DNA of 64,000 nt from RGIG8745 sp045576655 (GCA_045576655.1 JAZNGW010000046.1:1-64000); one strand, 5' to 3'; shown: positions 53,380 through 62,222, numbered from the stretch's first letter. The notes: generated from the sequence alone by a model not told the origin. Translations and numbers: made by a program.

Positions 53380-54582
53380 ATGAAAGCATACATTTACAGA
53401 CTCTTTGCCATTTGGGTTTTAACCACCATAAGCAGCAACGCCATTGCCCAAAAAATCGACTCACCGTTAAAGAGCGAAGGCATAGACGCATTCCTGCGCC
53501 GCCACGGACGTACCGCGCCCGAAGCAAAAACCTTGTTTATTGAACTCAACAAAGGGCGATTCAACAAAGATGGCGGTCTGCGGATGGACCAGACGTATAT
53601 ACTGCCCGATTCAACAGTCTGCATTACCACGCAGAATACCACCGCGCAAGACAGCGCAACGATTAACAATGCCGCTGCGCAAGACAGCGCAACTATTACC
53701 ATCACCACGCAGGACAGCACGGCAGTTGTTAGTAGTAACAACGACACTGTCGCTAAGCCTGCACAAACAGTCGCTAAGCCTACACAAGTTGTCACAGCAA
53801 AGCAACCAACACAACCCCAAACAACCAATACCTCCACTTCTAAAAGTTCACAGAAGACCATAACTGAGCCTCTATTCGGCAAGTCTCTAAAATCCGTTAC
53901 AATCAAGAGCCAAGAACTTGCAGGAGCGTGCTTCTACCTCGTAAGCGGACACGGAGGCCCCGACCCTGGAGCAGTGAGCAAAGTGGGCGGTGTAACGCTC
54001 CACGAAGACGAATACGCTTATGACATAACGCTCCGACTCGCACGCAACTTGATGGAGAGAGGCGCAAAAGTCCATATCATCATCCAGGACTCCAAAGACG
54101 GAATAAGAGACGACAAGCACCTATCTAACAGTAAGAGAGAGACCTGCTTGGGGAAAGCTATTCCGCTTAACCACACAAGGAGACTCAAACAAAGATGCGA
54201 CGCAATCAACAGACTAGCACGCAAGGATAAAGAACGATACAAACGTGCCATATTTATCCACGTCGACAGCCGTCGTGTAAAAGAACAAATAGACGTATTC
54301 CTATACCACGCTCCAAACAGCACTTTGGGCAGACGCCTTGCCAACAACATACGCAACACTATCGAGGACAAATACGGCCAGCATCAACCAGGCCGCGGGT
54401 TTAAGGGCACTGTTAGTGACCGCCGTCTTTACGTGCTCCGAGAAACCACACCCGTAGCGGCATTCCTCGAACTCGGCAACATCCAAAACGAAAAAGACCG
54501 CAAGCGGCTTGTCATTCCAAACAACCGCCAGGCTCTCGCCAACTGGATATGCCAGGGCATCATCAAAGATTACAAGAAATAG
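53380..54582 (+). CDS. N-acetylmuramoyl-L-alanine amidase
   Basis: Zinc amidase (Amidase_3) that cuts the lactyl-peptide bond of peptidoglycan in the periplasm. The start at 53380 gives a signal-like N-terminus MKAYIYRLFAIWVLTT; a -7-like TATATTTG just before it suggests a very short leader. Zinc and catalytic residues are His in LVSGHGGPDPG, Glu in HEDEYAYD, His in IFIHVDS and Glu in FLELGNIQNEKDRK. Before the domain is a LysM-like segment (about 27-75), then a Thr/Gln/Ser-rich linker (about 85-165) built from DNA repeats (CGCGCAAGACAGCGCAAC-like). About 400 residues. Confidence 0.9.
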   Translation: MKAYIYRLFAIWVLTTISSNAIAQKIDSPLKSEGIDAFLRRHGRTAPEAKTLFIELNKGRFNKDGGLRMDQTYILPDSTVCITTQNTTAQDSATINNAAAQDSATITITTQDSTAVVSSNNDTVAKPAQTVAKPTQVVTAKQPTQPQTTNTSTSKSSQKTITEPLFGKSLKSVTIKSQELAGACFYLVSGHGGPDPGAVSKVGGVTLHEDEYAYDITLRLARNLMERGAKVHIIIQDSKDGIRDDKHLSNSKRETCLGKAIPLNHTRRLKQRCDAINRLARKDKERYKRAIFIHVDSRRVKEQIDVFLYHAPNSTLGRRLANNIRNTIEDKYGQHQPGRGFKGTVSDRRLYVLRETTPVAAFLELGNIQNEKDRKRLVIPNNRQALANWICQGIIKDYKK

Positions 54583-54597
54583 GTCTAACAGCCTCTC

Positions 54598-55302
54598 TCA
54601 CGCCTTTATTTTGGCGCAAACATCATTAACCACCAGACCTGCCATTGTCAGCCCGAAAACGGCTGTAATGTGATGCAACGAGCCCAATCCGCCTTCCACA
54701 AATGCGGAAGGCTGTTCATCGCTATAAACGCACTTGAATTTCTTTTTGGGCAACTCGCCAGAGGCTCGAAATTTACGCCGTAAAACCGAACCTAACGGAC
54801 ATCCTTTTACCTTCCAAAATTCGGCTACAGAAATGCGGCTCGAATCAAATTTGCGCGCCGCCCCCATAGACGAAAAAAACACGGCATCAGTCTCGCAAGC
54901 ACGAAGCATCAGCAGCATTTTATCGCTGATAGAATCTATCGCATCAATTATATAATCATAATCCGCCAAACAGAAGTCATCTGCAGTCTCGGCGGTATAC
55001 ATTCTGTGCACCGCGTCTATCTGCGCTTCTGGATTGATTTCAAGCAAACGCTCCTTCAAAGCATCTACTTTAACCCTTCCTATCGTCTTCGTCGTCGCCA
55101 TCATTTGGCGGTTCACATTCGAAGCGCACACCTCATCGCTATCAACTATCGTCAGATGGTGCACACCAGTGCGCACAAGACTCTCCGCACACCAAGAACC
55201 GACTCCTCCCACGCCAAATATGATGACGCGCACCTGTTTCATTCGCTCCATCACATCCTCTCCGAGAAGGCTCTCTGCTCGACTAAATAAATTATCATCC
55301 AT
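54598..55302 (-). CDS. tcdA: tRNA threonylcarbamoyladenosine dehydratase
   Basis: E1-like enzyme that cyclises t6A37 to ct6A in tRNA using ATP. The 234 residues from the ATG at 55302 have the nucleotide loop FGVGGVGSWCAESLVRTG (about 31-48), DSDEVCASNVNRQ and DYIIDAIDS typical of the ThiF/MoeB fold. TcdA (formerly CsdL/YgdL) fits by length and absence of a rhodanese domain. A TTG two codons upstream is less likely as start. Convergent with the amidase gene. Confidence 0.9.
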   Translation of the reverse strand: MDDNLFSRAESLLGEDVMERMKQVRVIIFGVGGVGSWCAESLVRTGVHHLTIVDSDEVCASNVNRQMMATTKTIGRVKVDALKERLLEINPEAQIDAVHRMYTAETADDFCLADYDYIIDAIDSISDKMLLMLRACETDAVFFSSMGAARKFDSSRISVAEFWKVKGCPLGSVLRRKFRASGELPKKKFKCVYSDEQPSAFVEGGLGSLHHITAVFGLTMAGLVVNDVCAKIKA

Positions 55303-55591
55303 ACACAAAAATATTATGCGACTCGCTCATCAAGTCCACCTACAACAAAGAAACATAATCAGAGACAGACCCAAAAACAAGACACGACAGACAAAATAAG
55401 GTCAAAATATTGACAAAAACAACAAAACAGGTGCAATCAGTCCCTCAAAAAGACGATTTTACCTAAAAGGGCAAGATTTCTCGACAAAACCAACTTACTG
55501 AAAAAGCAATTATATAATCAATTAATTGTTAATTAACTCCTAAATATTAACAACGTTAACAAATATTATCGAATTAAAGGCAACACGTCAT

Positions 55592-56149
55592 CTATTTAGG
55601 AGAAAAAGTCTCATAAGTACCGTCATCGAAGAAGATACGCACCTCAACAATCTTCCGCTGAGGCTTCTGTACCACCTCCAAAGTTTCACGCACTATATCC
55701 GAAAGACTCATCTGCGGCTTCTCATGCTTCTCCACAGTAGTACGCCCCTGAACAGCATTACGCTCCGCAGCACCTTTATTATATATATTAGTAGAAGGCG
55801 GCGTAGCAAACATATCGTTCATACTTCCAAAAACACCAAGAGTCTCTTCTGCCGCAGGAGAATCTGATGGCGCTCCCTCCTGAGAGAACTCCGAATTCTC
55901 ATTTGCCGAAGACGAAGAGGAAGAATTACGATACATCTCACCCGTCCCCAACAAGATCCACTCAGGGTTCAAGTCTGGAAACCCTGCAACAACACCACGC
56001 AAAATAGCAAGACTCGGTTTGCTTCTTCCGCCAAGTATATGAGAGAGGGTAGCTGGAGCAATATTTGCCTTTGCACAAAACTCAGTATTTGACAACTGCT
56101 TTTCCAGGATTATATATTCAATTCGTTCTTTGTCGTCCATCGTGATCAT
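55592..56149 (-). CDS. HTH XRE/cI-type transcriptional regulator
   Basis: A 185-residue DNA-binding protein. Residues about 5-70 form a helix-turn-helix (EFCAKANIAPATLSHILGGRSKPSLAILRGVV) like phage CI/XRE repressors; the WILLGTGEMY motif after it is common in Bacteroidetes members. The rest is a Ser/Glu-rich linker and a C-terminal segment (RKIVEVRIFFDDGTYETF) without peptidase residues. Alternative start at 56140. Expressed from the strong promoter at 56234. The target is unknown; no phage genes nearby. Confidence 0.82.
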   Translation of the reverse strand: MITMDDKERIEYIILEKQLSNTEFCAKANIAPATLSHILGGRSKPSLAILRGVVAGFPDLNPEWILLGTGEMYRNSSSSSSANENSEFSQEGAPSDSPAAEETLGVFGSMNDMFATPPSTNIYNKGAAERNAVQGRTTVEKHEKPQMSLSDIVRETLEVVQKPQRKIVEVRIFFDDGTYETFSPK

Positions 56150-56233
56150 TCGTTTTTACAGGTTAAAAATTAGAGGAAATTGCCCAGCACCTCAAAAATA
56201 CCGCATTTGAGAACTGAAAAAACAATTTCTTTA

Positions 56234-56265
56234 CAAAGATAACACCAAAAACGCCATTAAACAAA
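56234..56265 (-). promoter_or_regulatory. Promoter of the XRE regulator
   Basis: On the minus strand TTTG, 20 bases, TATCTTTG: an exact consensus. Predicted start near 56227, leader about 80 nt. Confidence 0.7.
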
Positions 56266-57071
56266 TTTAAATTGATAAAAATTAAACATCGTTTAAAAAG
56301 TTAATTTTCATATTATAAACCTGCAATCAGGGCGTTTACATTCTTGCATGTCTGCGTACGAACGACTTTAAAATACGTCGATTTTACAATTGAATAAAAC
56401 CTACGCAAAAAGAAGAAATTCCGTTGGTACACAATACTTTAAATCTACAAATATTGTCTTCTGAAGGGTTTTAAGGCGTCATACATGCCAAAACACGCCC
56501 ACATGCCGTACCGACACATTATCAAATACACTTTTTCATCTGATTATCAAGATAATATATAATTCAATTCCGTTCCGAATATTTACGCTTTTACAAAAGC
56601 CAAAGTTTACATTAACATCCCTACAGCCCGTTCTTTATAATTTTATAATCAACATGGCGGAGAGGTTTTCTTATTTATTATTTTACTTCGATTTACTTAA
56701 TTAAATGGTTTAAGATTGTAACTGTATAAATTTAAATGCAAACAAAAGTTAAACACCACCCGCACAGGTGGCTTAAGCCCCCATTTAAGGAAAAACAGAA
56801 ACACAGGCGGACAACTCATTAAAAGAGAAAATTCACGCAAGAAATAAAGGGGCAAAAACCATCTTAAAACACTAATTTTCAAGAACGAAAACCCCTATTT
56901 TTTTGTTTGCGTTTTTCAACGTTTTAGATTTTTGCACACCATTTTTCACCTAAAAAAATTACTGCAAATTGGTAAAACGACATACAAAAATCGGTTTTTC
57001 GAAGTCGCAAAAAACCTCAAAAAACTGCTTTTTACATTTTTGCGCATAAAAAATCGCGCAAAAAAATTATC
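56266..57071. other. AT-rich intergenic region, no feature recognised
   Basis: About 800 bp with very high A/T content upstream of the regulator. Short frames on either strand have no family resemblance and read like noise. No repeats longer than simple A or T runs are seen. Confidence 0.6.
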
Positions 57072-57124
57072 GAAAAAAAAGAGCCGCTGCCCTCTTCCCC
57101 AAAATCGAGGAAAAAGACAGCGGC
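57072..57124 (-). terminator. Terminator of holA
   Basis: On the minus strand GCCGCTGTC and CAGCGGC arms with an inner CTTCC/GGAAG-like step are followed by TCTTTTTTTT. It starts 19 bp after the holA stop. Confidence 0.85.
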
Positions 57125-57142
57125 ATAAAATTTGCTCTTAAA

Positions 57143-58174
57143 TTAGTGCATTATAAAATATATGAGTTCTTTCATAACGTCCGCATCCGTAGTGTTACCC
57201 TTCTCCACTCCTTTCAACTTTGCATCAGCTTCTCTTATCTGCCCTATGATCTGCATAGTCTTCATGGCCGAATAGTTCTGCATCGCATACTTATATTCCT
57301 TAAGTTGCCATGAGGATTTCAGTTCCAAATGCTGACACATCCCCTGCTCCGTCTTGTCTGGGGCATAATACGCCATCATCAGATTGGAAAAGAAGTTAAA
57401 CAGGACAGTCAAGGTCATCACTGCAGGATTGGCCTTCGGATTTTCATTGAAATAGTTAATTATCTGGTTAGCCTTATACACATTCTTCTCGACAACAGCA
57501 TTACGTAACTCCCAGTTATTGAACTCTTTACTAATTCCAATATTCTTTTCTATCAGTTCAGGAGTAACCTTGTTAAATCCTGGCGGCAAGGTTAAAACGA
57601 GCTTATCCAGCTCGCCCGCCATTCTGTTTAAGTCCGAACCAATTGCCTCCACAAGCATATATGCAGCCCTGTCTTCTATGCCTACATTCTTACGTTTCAG
57701 GTAGTCTACAATAAAAGGCGACAGCATTCCCTCTTTCAGTTTCTTGCTTTCAAACAATACTCCCTCCTTTTCAACAGCAGCAATAATCTTCTTACGTCTG
57801 TCTACAGATCCATTTTTGTAACAAATTACCAAAATAGTAGACTTTAGCGGATTAAGTATGTAATAAGAAAGGTCTTCTAATTTTAACAAATTCTGCGCCT
57901 CTTTAACAATTACTACTTGATATTCCGCCATCATCGGATAACGCTTCGCCGAATTTATAATATCTGCAACGTTGGTTTCACGGGTACAATATATGATTTG
58001 CTGGTTAAATCCCTTCTCGTCCTCCGTAAGAACATTATCGGCTATATACTCCGAAACCCTGTCGATGTAATACGACTCATCCCCCATCAAGAGATATACC
58101 GGAGCAAAGTCCCTCTTACGGACCGCCTCGATAATGTCCCGATGCGTTACGGCCTGTTGCATTTTCTTAGCCAT
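57143..58174 (-). CDS. holA: DNA polymerase III subunit delta
   Basis: Clamp-loader subunit that opens the sliding clamp. The 343 residues start with DFAPVYLLMGDESYYIDRVSEYIA (the family N-terminal motif, about 17-40) and have the middle GMLSPFIVDYLKRKNVGIEDRAAYMLVEAIGSDLNRMAGELDKL block, then the collar domain. The length is as expected. Divergent from the restriction-like gene with 107 bp between the start codons, a pairing often seen in Bacteroidetes. Confidence 0.93.
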   Translation of the reverse strand: MAKKMQQAVTHRDIIEAVRKRDFAPVYLLMGDESYYIDRVSEYIADNVLTEDEKGFNQQIIYCTRETNVADIINSAKRYPMMAEYQVVIVKEAQNLLKLEDLSYYILNPLKSTILVICYKNGSVDRRKKIIAAVEKEGVLFESKKLKEGMLSPFIVDYLKRKNVGIEDRAAYMLVEAIGSDLNRMAGELDKLVLTLPPGFNKVTPELIEKNIGISKEFNNWELRNAVVEKNVYKANQIINYFNENPKANPAVMTLTVLFNFFSNLMMAYYAPDKTEQGMCQHLELKSSWQLKEYKYAMQNYSAMKTMQIIGQIREADAKLKGVEKGNTTDADVMKELIYFIMH

Positions 58175-58281
58175 ATACTATTTTTCTTTATTTTTTTCCT
58201 ACTTTTGTAATGCAAACTTAAGCATTTTTGATGAAGATACAATTATGCACGGCTGAAAATATGCACCTCACTAAATCCTGC

Positions 58282-58731
58282 ATGGAAACTCTCAACCTAC
58301 CCTCATATACTCCAAAAACCAAAGCCGCTGAAGGACGAACACAAATTTTCGACCCTCTGCGCAATAAATTCGTAGCGCTTACTCCAGAGGAATGGGTAAG
58401 GCAGAATTTCACGAACTTCCTCACTACATACAAGGACTACCCTCCTGCACTCATGGCAAACGAGGTACAGCTCTCGCTCAATGGTATGTCGCGCCGTTGC
58501 GACACCGTGCTATATTCTCAGCATCTCCGCCCACGCATGATAATCGAGTACAAGGCACCACACGTCAATATCACACAAAAAGTTTTCGACCAGATCTGCC
58601 GCTACAACATAGTCATGAAGGTCGAATATCTCATCGTCAGCAACGGACTTCAGCACTATTGCTGCCACATCGACTACGAAAGCAATTCTTACACGTTCCT
58701 GCAAGACATCCCCGACTACGCATCTCTATGA
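58282..58731 (+). CDS. HsdR N-terminal-like (HSDR_N_2) PD-(D/E)XK protein
   Basis: A 149-residue protein of the type I restriction enzyme R-subunit N-terminal family. Start METLNLPSYTPK at 58282 fits relatives; the frame extends 18 codons upstream. Nuclease-like residues: Glu in MANEVQLSL, Asp in RRCDTVLYS and the E-x-K in MIIEYKAPH. It has no helicase or methylase partner, so it is not a restriction system as such. Its usual place beside holA suggests a housekeeping DNA role, but none is proven. -7 box TACTTTTG at 58200. Confidence 0.8.
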   Translation: METLNLPSYTPKTKAAEGRTQIFDPLRNKFVALTPEEWVRQNFTNFLTTYKDYPPALMANEVQLSLNGMSRRCDTVLYSQHLRPRMIIEYKAPHVNITQKVFDQICRYNIVMKVEYLIVSNGLQHYCCHIDYESNSYTFLQDIPDYASL

Positions 58732-58792
58732 TACAGATTTTCAGTCGCCCGCAGACAACGCTGATTATCACGGATATAAACGAGAACACTCA

Positions 58793-59160
58793 TCACCATT
58801 AATTAGGCACTAATTGAGACTATGTTTCAGCAGGGTGCGAACCAGCGTGTCCGCCCGAAAAGGATTAGGCACGGAATACGCGGACAGGCGCTGGTTCCGC
58901 TGTCCTATATATTAAAACAAAACCGTGTCGCACCGTGCCCTCAGCGTGTTCCGTGCCAATATTTAACGCACTAAAAACCACAGATCACACCGATACACAC
59001 AGATTAGGCAATTTGACCAAAGAAGAAATCCGTGTGAATCGATGATTATTGAATAATTAGCGGCAATTAGTGTTTCTCACATCTGCAGCAATCGGCGAGA
59101 TTTGCGAGAGACAATATCCGTGTTCAACAAAAAGAGACGCCACGATGTGACGTCTCTACA
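58793..59160 (+). repeat. Degenerate direct repeat, left copy, with palindromes
   Basis: This stretch shares a series of blocks in the same order with 61463-61670: CCATTAATT-GG-CACTAATT, AGGGTGCG-ACC-GC-TGTC-GCCC, ACTAAAAACCACAGAT, AAATCCGTGT, and a final GACGTCTCT palindrome. It has additional inverted repeats (AACCAGCG-TGTCCGC with GCGGACA-GCGCTGGTT). No gene is seen. Confidence 0.75.
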
Positions 59161-59311
59161 ACTTTGCATTGGGCGAGCGGACCTCGCCCCTAAGGTAAAC
59201 CATTAACAGCCCAATCTACCTCTCACCAAAAGGGAGGGAACAAAATAGTGGTAATTTGCATATAGGTTCGTTCCCATTAACGCCATCGTCAACGTTCCTC
59301 CCTCGGAAAGA

Positions 59312-60652
59312 TTACTTCACCACTGCACGCACAGGGAACCCCAAGGCACGGCCCACGCCTCTCGCATCCAGAGGACAGCTCATTTCAGGCCTCCGCCAGT
59401 CACCCGGCAAAAAGAGGGCCCACGCACAGGACTCGCCCTCGCCGAGCGAACTTGACCAGTAGTAACTATAGTAGGAACTATTACTAAACGAGTCTTCGAA
59501 GCGGGAGCCCGCAGTGGGAAGGAAAATACAGTTGCCGTTAGGACCGGTAAATCTGCGACCCTCCACACCATTCTGTGTGATCCAAGTCCAGGTACACTTG
59601 TCAATAAGCTCATAAAACTCATCGTAAGTCGGCATGCGCCACTGGTTGCCCCAGTTAGCAGTGGCGGCATCGTCTGCAGCTTCAAGGATGGTCTTGTTGT
59701 CAACTGTGCAATATTTGGTCACAATGAGGCCGTATGACTCTTCTCCCCACTTGTAGGTGCTCCATTCATAATAGTCCTTTGGCTCCGTCTCACCCCAAGC
59801 GAAGTAGTCACCATAACCCTTTGGAGAATCGGCACCTATGTTGCGGTCGGCCCAAAGGGTGCCGCTCGGCAAACCGAGGTCGACAGCCACAGGTGCGGTT
59901 CCAGGCTTTGAGAACGTGATGCTATCAACGTCACTGACATAGCGCTCTGTCCACTTGCCGTCCTTCCATTCGTAGAAATTCTGTGCCAATGGCGCGGATA
60001 CAGGTAAGGAGAACGTGATGCTATCCATTTCGCTAACGGAGCGCTCTGTGTATGTGCCGCCTTTCCATTCGTAGAAGGTCTGTGCAGGATTGTGCTGAAT
60101 CAACGATTTAATCTGAATCGTATGCCAATTTGTGCCAGTCTTGTATGTTCCGAGACCAATAGTCAGAGTTCCGTCTGTCACCTCCACATTTGCAATGGAG
60201 TACTCACCACTGACATCTATGGACGTAGCAACCTTTACAGGAACAGACACTTTTTTGTCTCCCGCAAAAACATAAGCCACATCAGTGGCACCGTTGGACG
60301 CAGGCGTTCCTCCAAAATTGTCCCTCTCGTGGGTTGACACAGCATTAGCATAAAGGACTACCGTGTAATTTCCATTCTCCAATCCTCTTACCTTTTGCGA
60401 CAAAACCACTTCTAATTGGTTGAATCCCCATTGAAAGTCCTCCACTAACTGCACAGTTCGCCCATCCGAAGTTGTAACCATTGGAGCATATTTAGTATCA
60501 CACAATGTACCACTTGCCCCGTCATAACCTCGTTTCCAGAAAGTCTCATCAGTACCAACCAACGAGGTCCTGTCTACATCCTGTGAATAGGCATCTATAC
60601 TAAACGCCAAAGCCATGAACAAAGGCGTTAAAGCGAATATAATCTTTTTCAT
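59312..60652 (-). CDS. Secreted FISUMP-domain (lectin-like) protein
   Basis: A 446-residue protein with a signal peptide (about 1-23, ending DAYSQ). Residues about 30-185 look like a beta-sandwich module (ENGNYTVVLYANAVS). Two copies of a 34-residue repeat follow: NFYEWKDGKWTERYVSDVDS and its relative, each ending in DSITF. The C-terminal FISUMP domain begins VDLGLPSGTLWADRNIG (about 255) with GDYFAWGETEPK and the WRMPTYDEFYELI segment. FISUMP domains share the C-type lectin-like fold and are found on Bacteroidetes surfaces. The ligand is unknown. The gene is 13 bp after the small secreted protein gene. Confidence 0.8.
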   Translation of the reverse strand: MKKIIFALTPLFMALAFSIDAYSQDVDRTSLVGTDETFWKRGYDGASGTLCDTKYAPMVTTSDGRTVQLVEDFQWGFNQLEVVLSQKVRGLENGNYTVVLYANAVSTHERDNFGGTPASNGATDVAYVFAGDKKVSVPVKVATSIDVSGEYSIANVEVTDGTLTIGLGTYKTGTNWHTIQIKSLIQHNPAQTFYEWKGGTYTERSVSEMDSITFSLPVSAPLAQNFYEWKDGKWTERYVSDVDSITFSKPGTAPVAVDLGLPSGTLWADRNIGADSPKGYGDYFAWGETEPKDYYEWSTYKWGEESYGLIVTKYCTVDNKTILEAADDAATANWGNQWRMPTYDEFYELIDKCTWTWITQNGVEGRRFTGPNGNCIFLPTAGSRFEDSFSNSSYYSYYWSSSLGEGESCAWALFLPGDWRRPEMSCPLDARGVGRALGFPVRAVVK

Positions 60653-60665
60653 TTGAGCATTCTTT

Positions 60666-61166
60666 TTACTTATTCATTACTTTATAACTAACTCCAGTGC
60701 TTGTGCGGACGATAAGCACGCCTCGGGCATCGAGCGGAACAGAGAGTGCTGTGCCGCCGGCTGACTGCTTTTCGGTAGTGAGTAACTGACCGCCTACATT
60801 ATAAACGCTTACGCTCTCGCCTGCCGGCAAGCCCTCAGCGACAACTTTACCGTCGAGCAGACGGAACACCACATCGCAAACGGGAGAAGATGTAACGTCA
60901 TCTATGCCTGTAGAAGTGACATCACCGAATCTGACGCTGCACACCTCGGCATAGTCATAACTGACAGAAGCGCCATCGGATGTGGTGATGCTAAGTTCTG
61001 CACCAGGAGTGACATTGGGTTTGGACGAGAACACGAAGCCCACTTCGCTGCCGTTCTTCAACTTGACGATGACGCCGTCCTCAGCCATAGCCACGGTGCT
61101 CATCAGCACGGCAGCAGCAAGCAGAAGACAACGCTTCATCGACGCCAATAGTAATTTTTTCTTCAT
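60666..61166 (-). CDS. Secreted protein with C-terminal sorting-like domain
   Basis: About 166 residues from the ATG at 61166 (MKKKLLLASMKRCLLLAAAVLM); a second ATG nine codons in gives a more standard signal peptide (MKRCLLLAAAVLMSTVAMA). The mature part has VIVKLKNGSEVGFVFSSKP and ends with GESVSVYNVGGQLL ... VPLDARGVLIVRT, which resembles the type A sorting domain of type IX secretion. It has the same layout as the protein at 20183, and like it comes first in a secreted-protein operon. Function unknown. Confidence 0.68.
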   Translation of the reverse strand: MKKKLLLASMKRCLLLAAAVLMSTVAMAEDGVIVKLKNGSEVGFVFSSKPNVTPGAELSITTSDGASVSYDYAEVCSVRFGDVTSTGIDDVTSSPVCDVVFRLLDGKVVAEGLPAGESVSVYNVGGQLLTTEKQSAGGTALSVPLDARGVLIVRTSTGVSYKVMNK

Positions 61167-61238
61167 ATACGATGCACTTGCTCCGTGTCGTGCGCAACTT
61201 CTTGAGTGTTTATGTCTATGATGTTTGACCGAACTTTG

Positions 61239-61263
61239 CAGACGCCACAATGTGACGTCTCTA
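61239..61263. repeat. GACGTCTCT small palindrome
   Basis: AGACGCCACAATGTGACGTCTC, member of a small palindrome family also at 59134, 61641 and (reversed) 31857. Confidence 0.7.
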
Positions 61264-61462
61264 AGTCATGCGTTTTCGGGTACCCGCGAGGGGTACCCCT
61301 ACGCAATGGGAATCCCAATAGGTTTGTCCTGAGACGCATTCTGCGCCTTTTACGACCATGCGGCACAAAGGTAAACAAAAAGTCACATTTTACCCCTCCC
61401 TCCGAATGTTAAAACACATTAACAGACCTGGAAGACTGCGCAAATGTTGATTGGAGAACACT

Positions 61463-61670
61463 AATTACCATTAATTGGACACTAATTGGAACTATGCCAC
61501 GTAGGGTGCGGACCGGCATGTCTGCCCAAGAAAACTGAACTAAAAACCACAGATTGCTCAGATGCACACGGATAAAACAATGTACCAAAAGAGAAAATCC
61601 GTGTAATTCAGCCCTATCAGCGTAATCCGCGTTCAAAAAAAAGAAACACCACATTGCGACGTCTCTAACG
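61463..61670 (+). repeat. Degenerate direct repeat, right copy
   Basis: Same blocks in the same order and direction as 58793-59160 but shorter, lacking the inner palindromic part. The two copies flank the secreted FISUMP gene pair. No gene. Confidence 0.75.
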
Positions 61671-61752
61671 CTAATCACCTGACACTCAGCCACAAATCTT
61701 TCACACCCCGTTACAAACTTTTATTCACCTCAGCAAAGAATCATCACCCCCT

Positions 61753-61858
61753 CGCTGAAAACTATAAATAAAACTTATATTTGTAAGAATAAAACTAATA
61801 TTTATATAAATAAAACCATTATTTGTACAAATATTACTTTTATTTATACTTTTCTCCG
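61753..61858 (-). repeat. 106-bp 4x21 inverted-end element, copy 4
   Basis: The reverse-complement copy of the family. The plus-strand left end is CGCTGAAAACTATAAAT and the right end reads ATTTATACTTTTCTCCG, as in copy 2, but the core is in the opposite direction, so here core and ends agree with copies 1 and 3. The C in GAAAAC is a mismatch to its partner arm, shared with copy 2. Confidence 0.9.
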
Positions 61859-61947
61859 AAGGGTTAATAAGTTTCCACTGGGGATAAGCGTTTTTTCCAC
61901 CCCAATGGCACTTTCTTTAAACGCTGATGACGTTAAAATTTAATTAA

Positions 61948-62082
61948 TTGACGAATAATTTCACTCATGAATTTGATCAAGACGGTTATGTCATCAAATT
62001 GAAAGGTAACGGTTGGATGTACCATGAAGATGATTTGGAAAAACATGAATTGAACTACGAATACAACTACGTTTGGGAATAG
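61948..62082 (+). pseudogene. Small ORF or 3' gene fragment
   Basis: From a TTG at 61948 a 44-residue peptide includes EFDQDGYVIKLKGNGWMYH and ends EYNYVWE. The amino-acid pattern (Gly turns, aromatic strands, acidic/Tyr repeats) is like the end of a real beta-rich protein, but there is no ATG or upstream domain. Codon use is more A/T-rich than in the neighbours. Probably the tail of a lost gene; a genuine small protein is possible. Confidence 0.35.
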
Positions 62083-62093
62083 TTGAGAGACTC

Positions 62094-62177
62094 CGACAAA
62101 CTCATCAATAATAAGAGGCGCGTACTCTACGTTTTACACGTGTAAAGCATAGAATACGTGCCTCTTATTATTTGTCG
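62094..62177. repeat. 84-bp long palindrome
   Basis: Arms of 33 bp (62107-62139 and 62140-62172) pair with four mismatches and no loop; the tip is the perfect palindrome TTTACACGTGTAAA. Outer CGACAAA/TTTGTCG steps add a bulge of CTCATC. It lies between the small fragment and the uvrA stop. It could terminate uvrA or be a miniature mobile-element relic. Confidence 0.8.
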
Positions 62178-62222
62178 AAGTTTGCTTTCTACATTAAACG
62201 TGTGACAAATGGGCAGAACAGT

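Noticed and set aside
55592..56149. Prophage repressor
   Set aside because: The HTH resembles phage repressors, but no phage genes or attachment sites are near and the C-terminus lacks a LexA/CI peptidase dyad.
56697..57141. Short AT-rich ORFs upstream of the XRE gene
   Set aside because: Lys/Phe/Leu-rich translations of low-complexity DNA, no start context and no recognisable motif.
58282..58731. Type I restriction-modification system
   Set aside because: Only an R-subunit N-terminal-like domain is present, without helicase, specificity or methylase genes.
59312..59500. Diversity-generating retroelement variable region in the FISUMP gene
   Set aside because: The C-terminal lectin-like domain is the right type, but no reverse transcriptase or template repeat is seen within the window.
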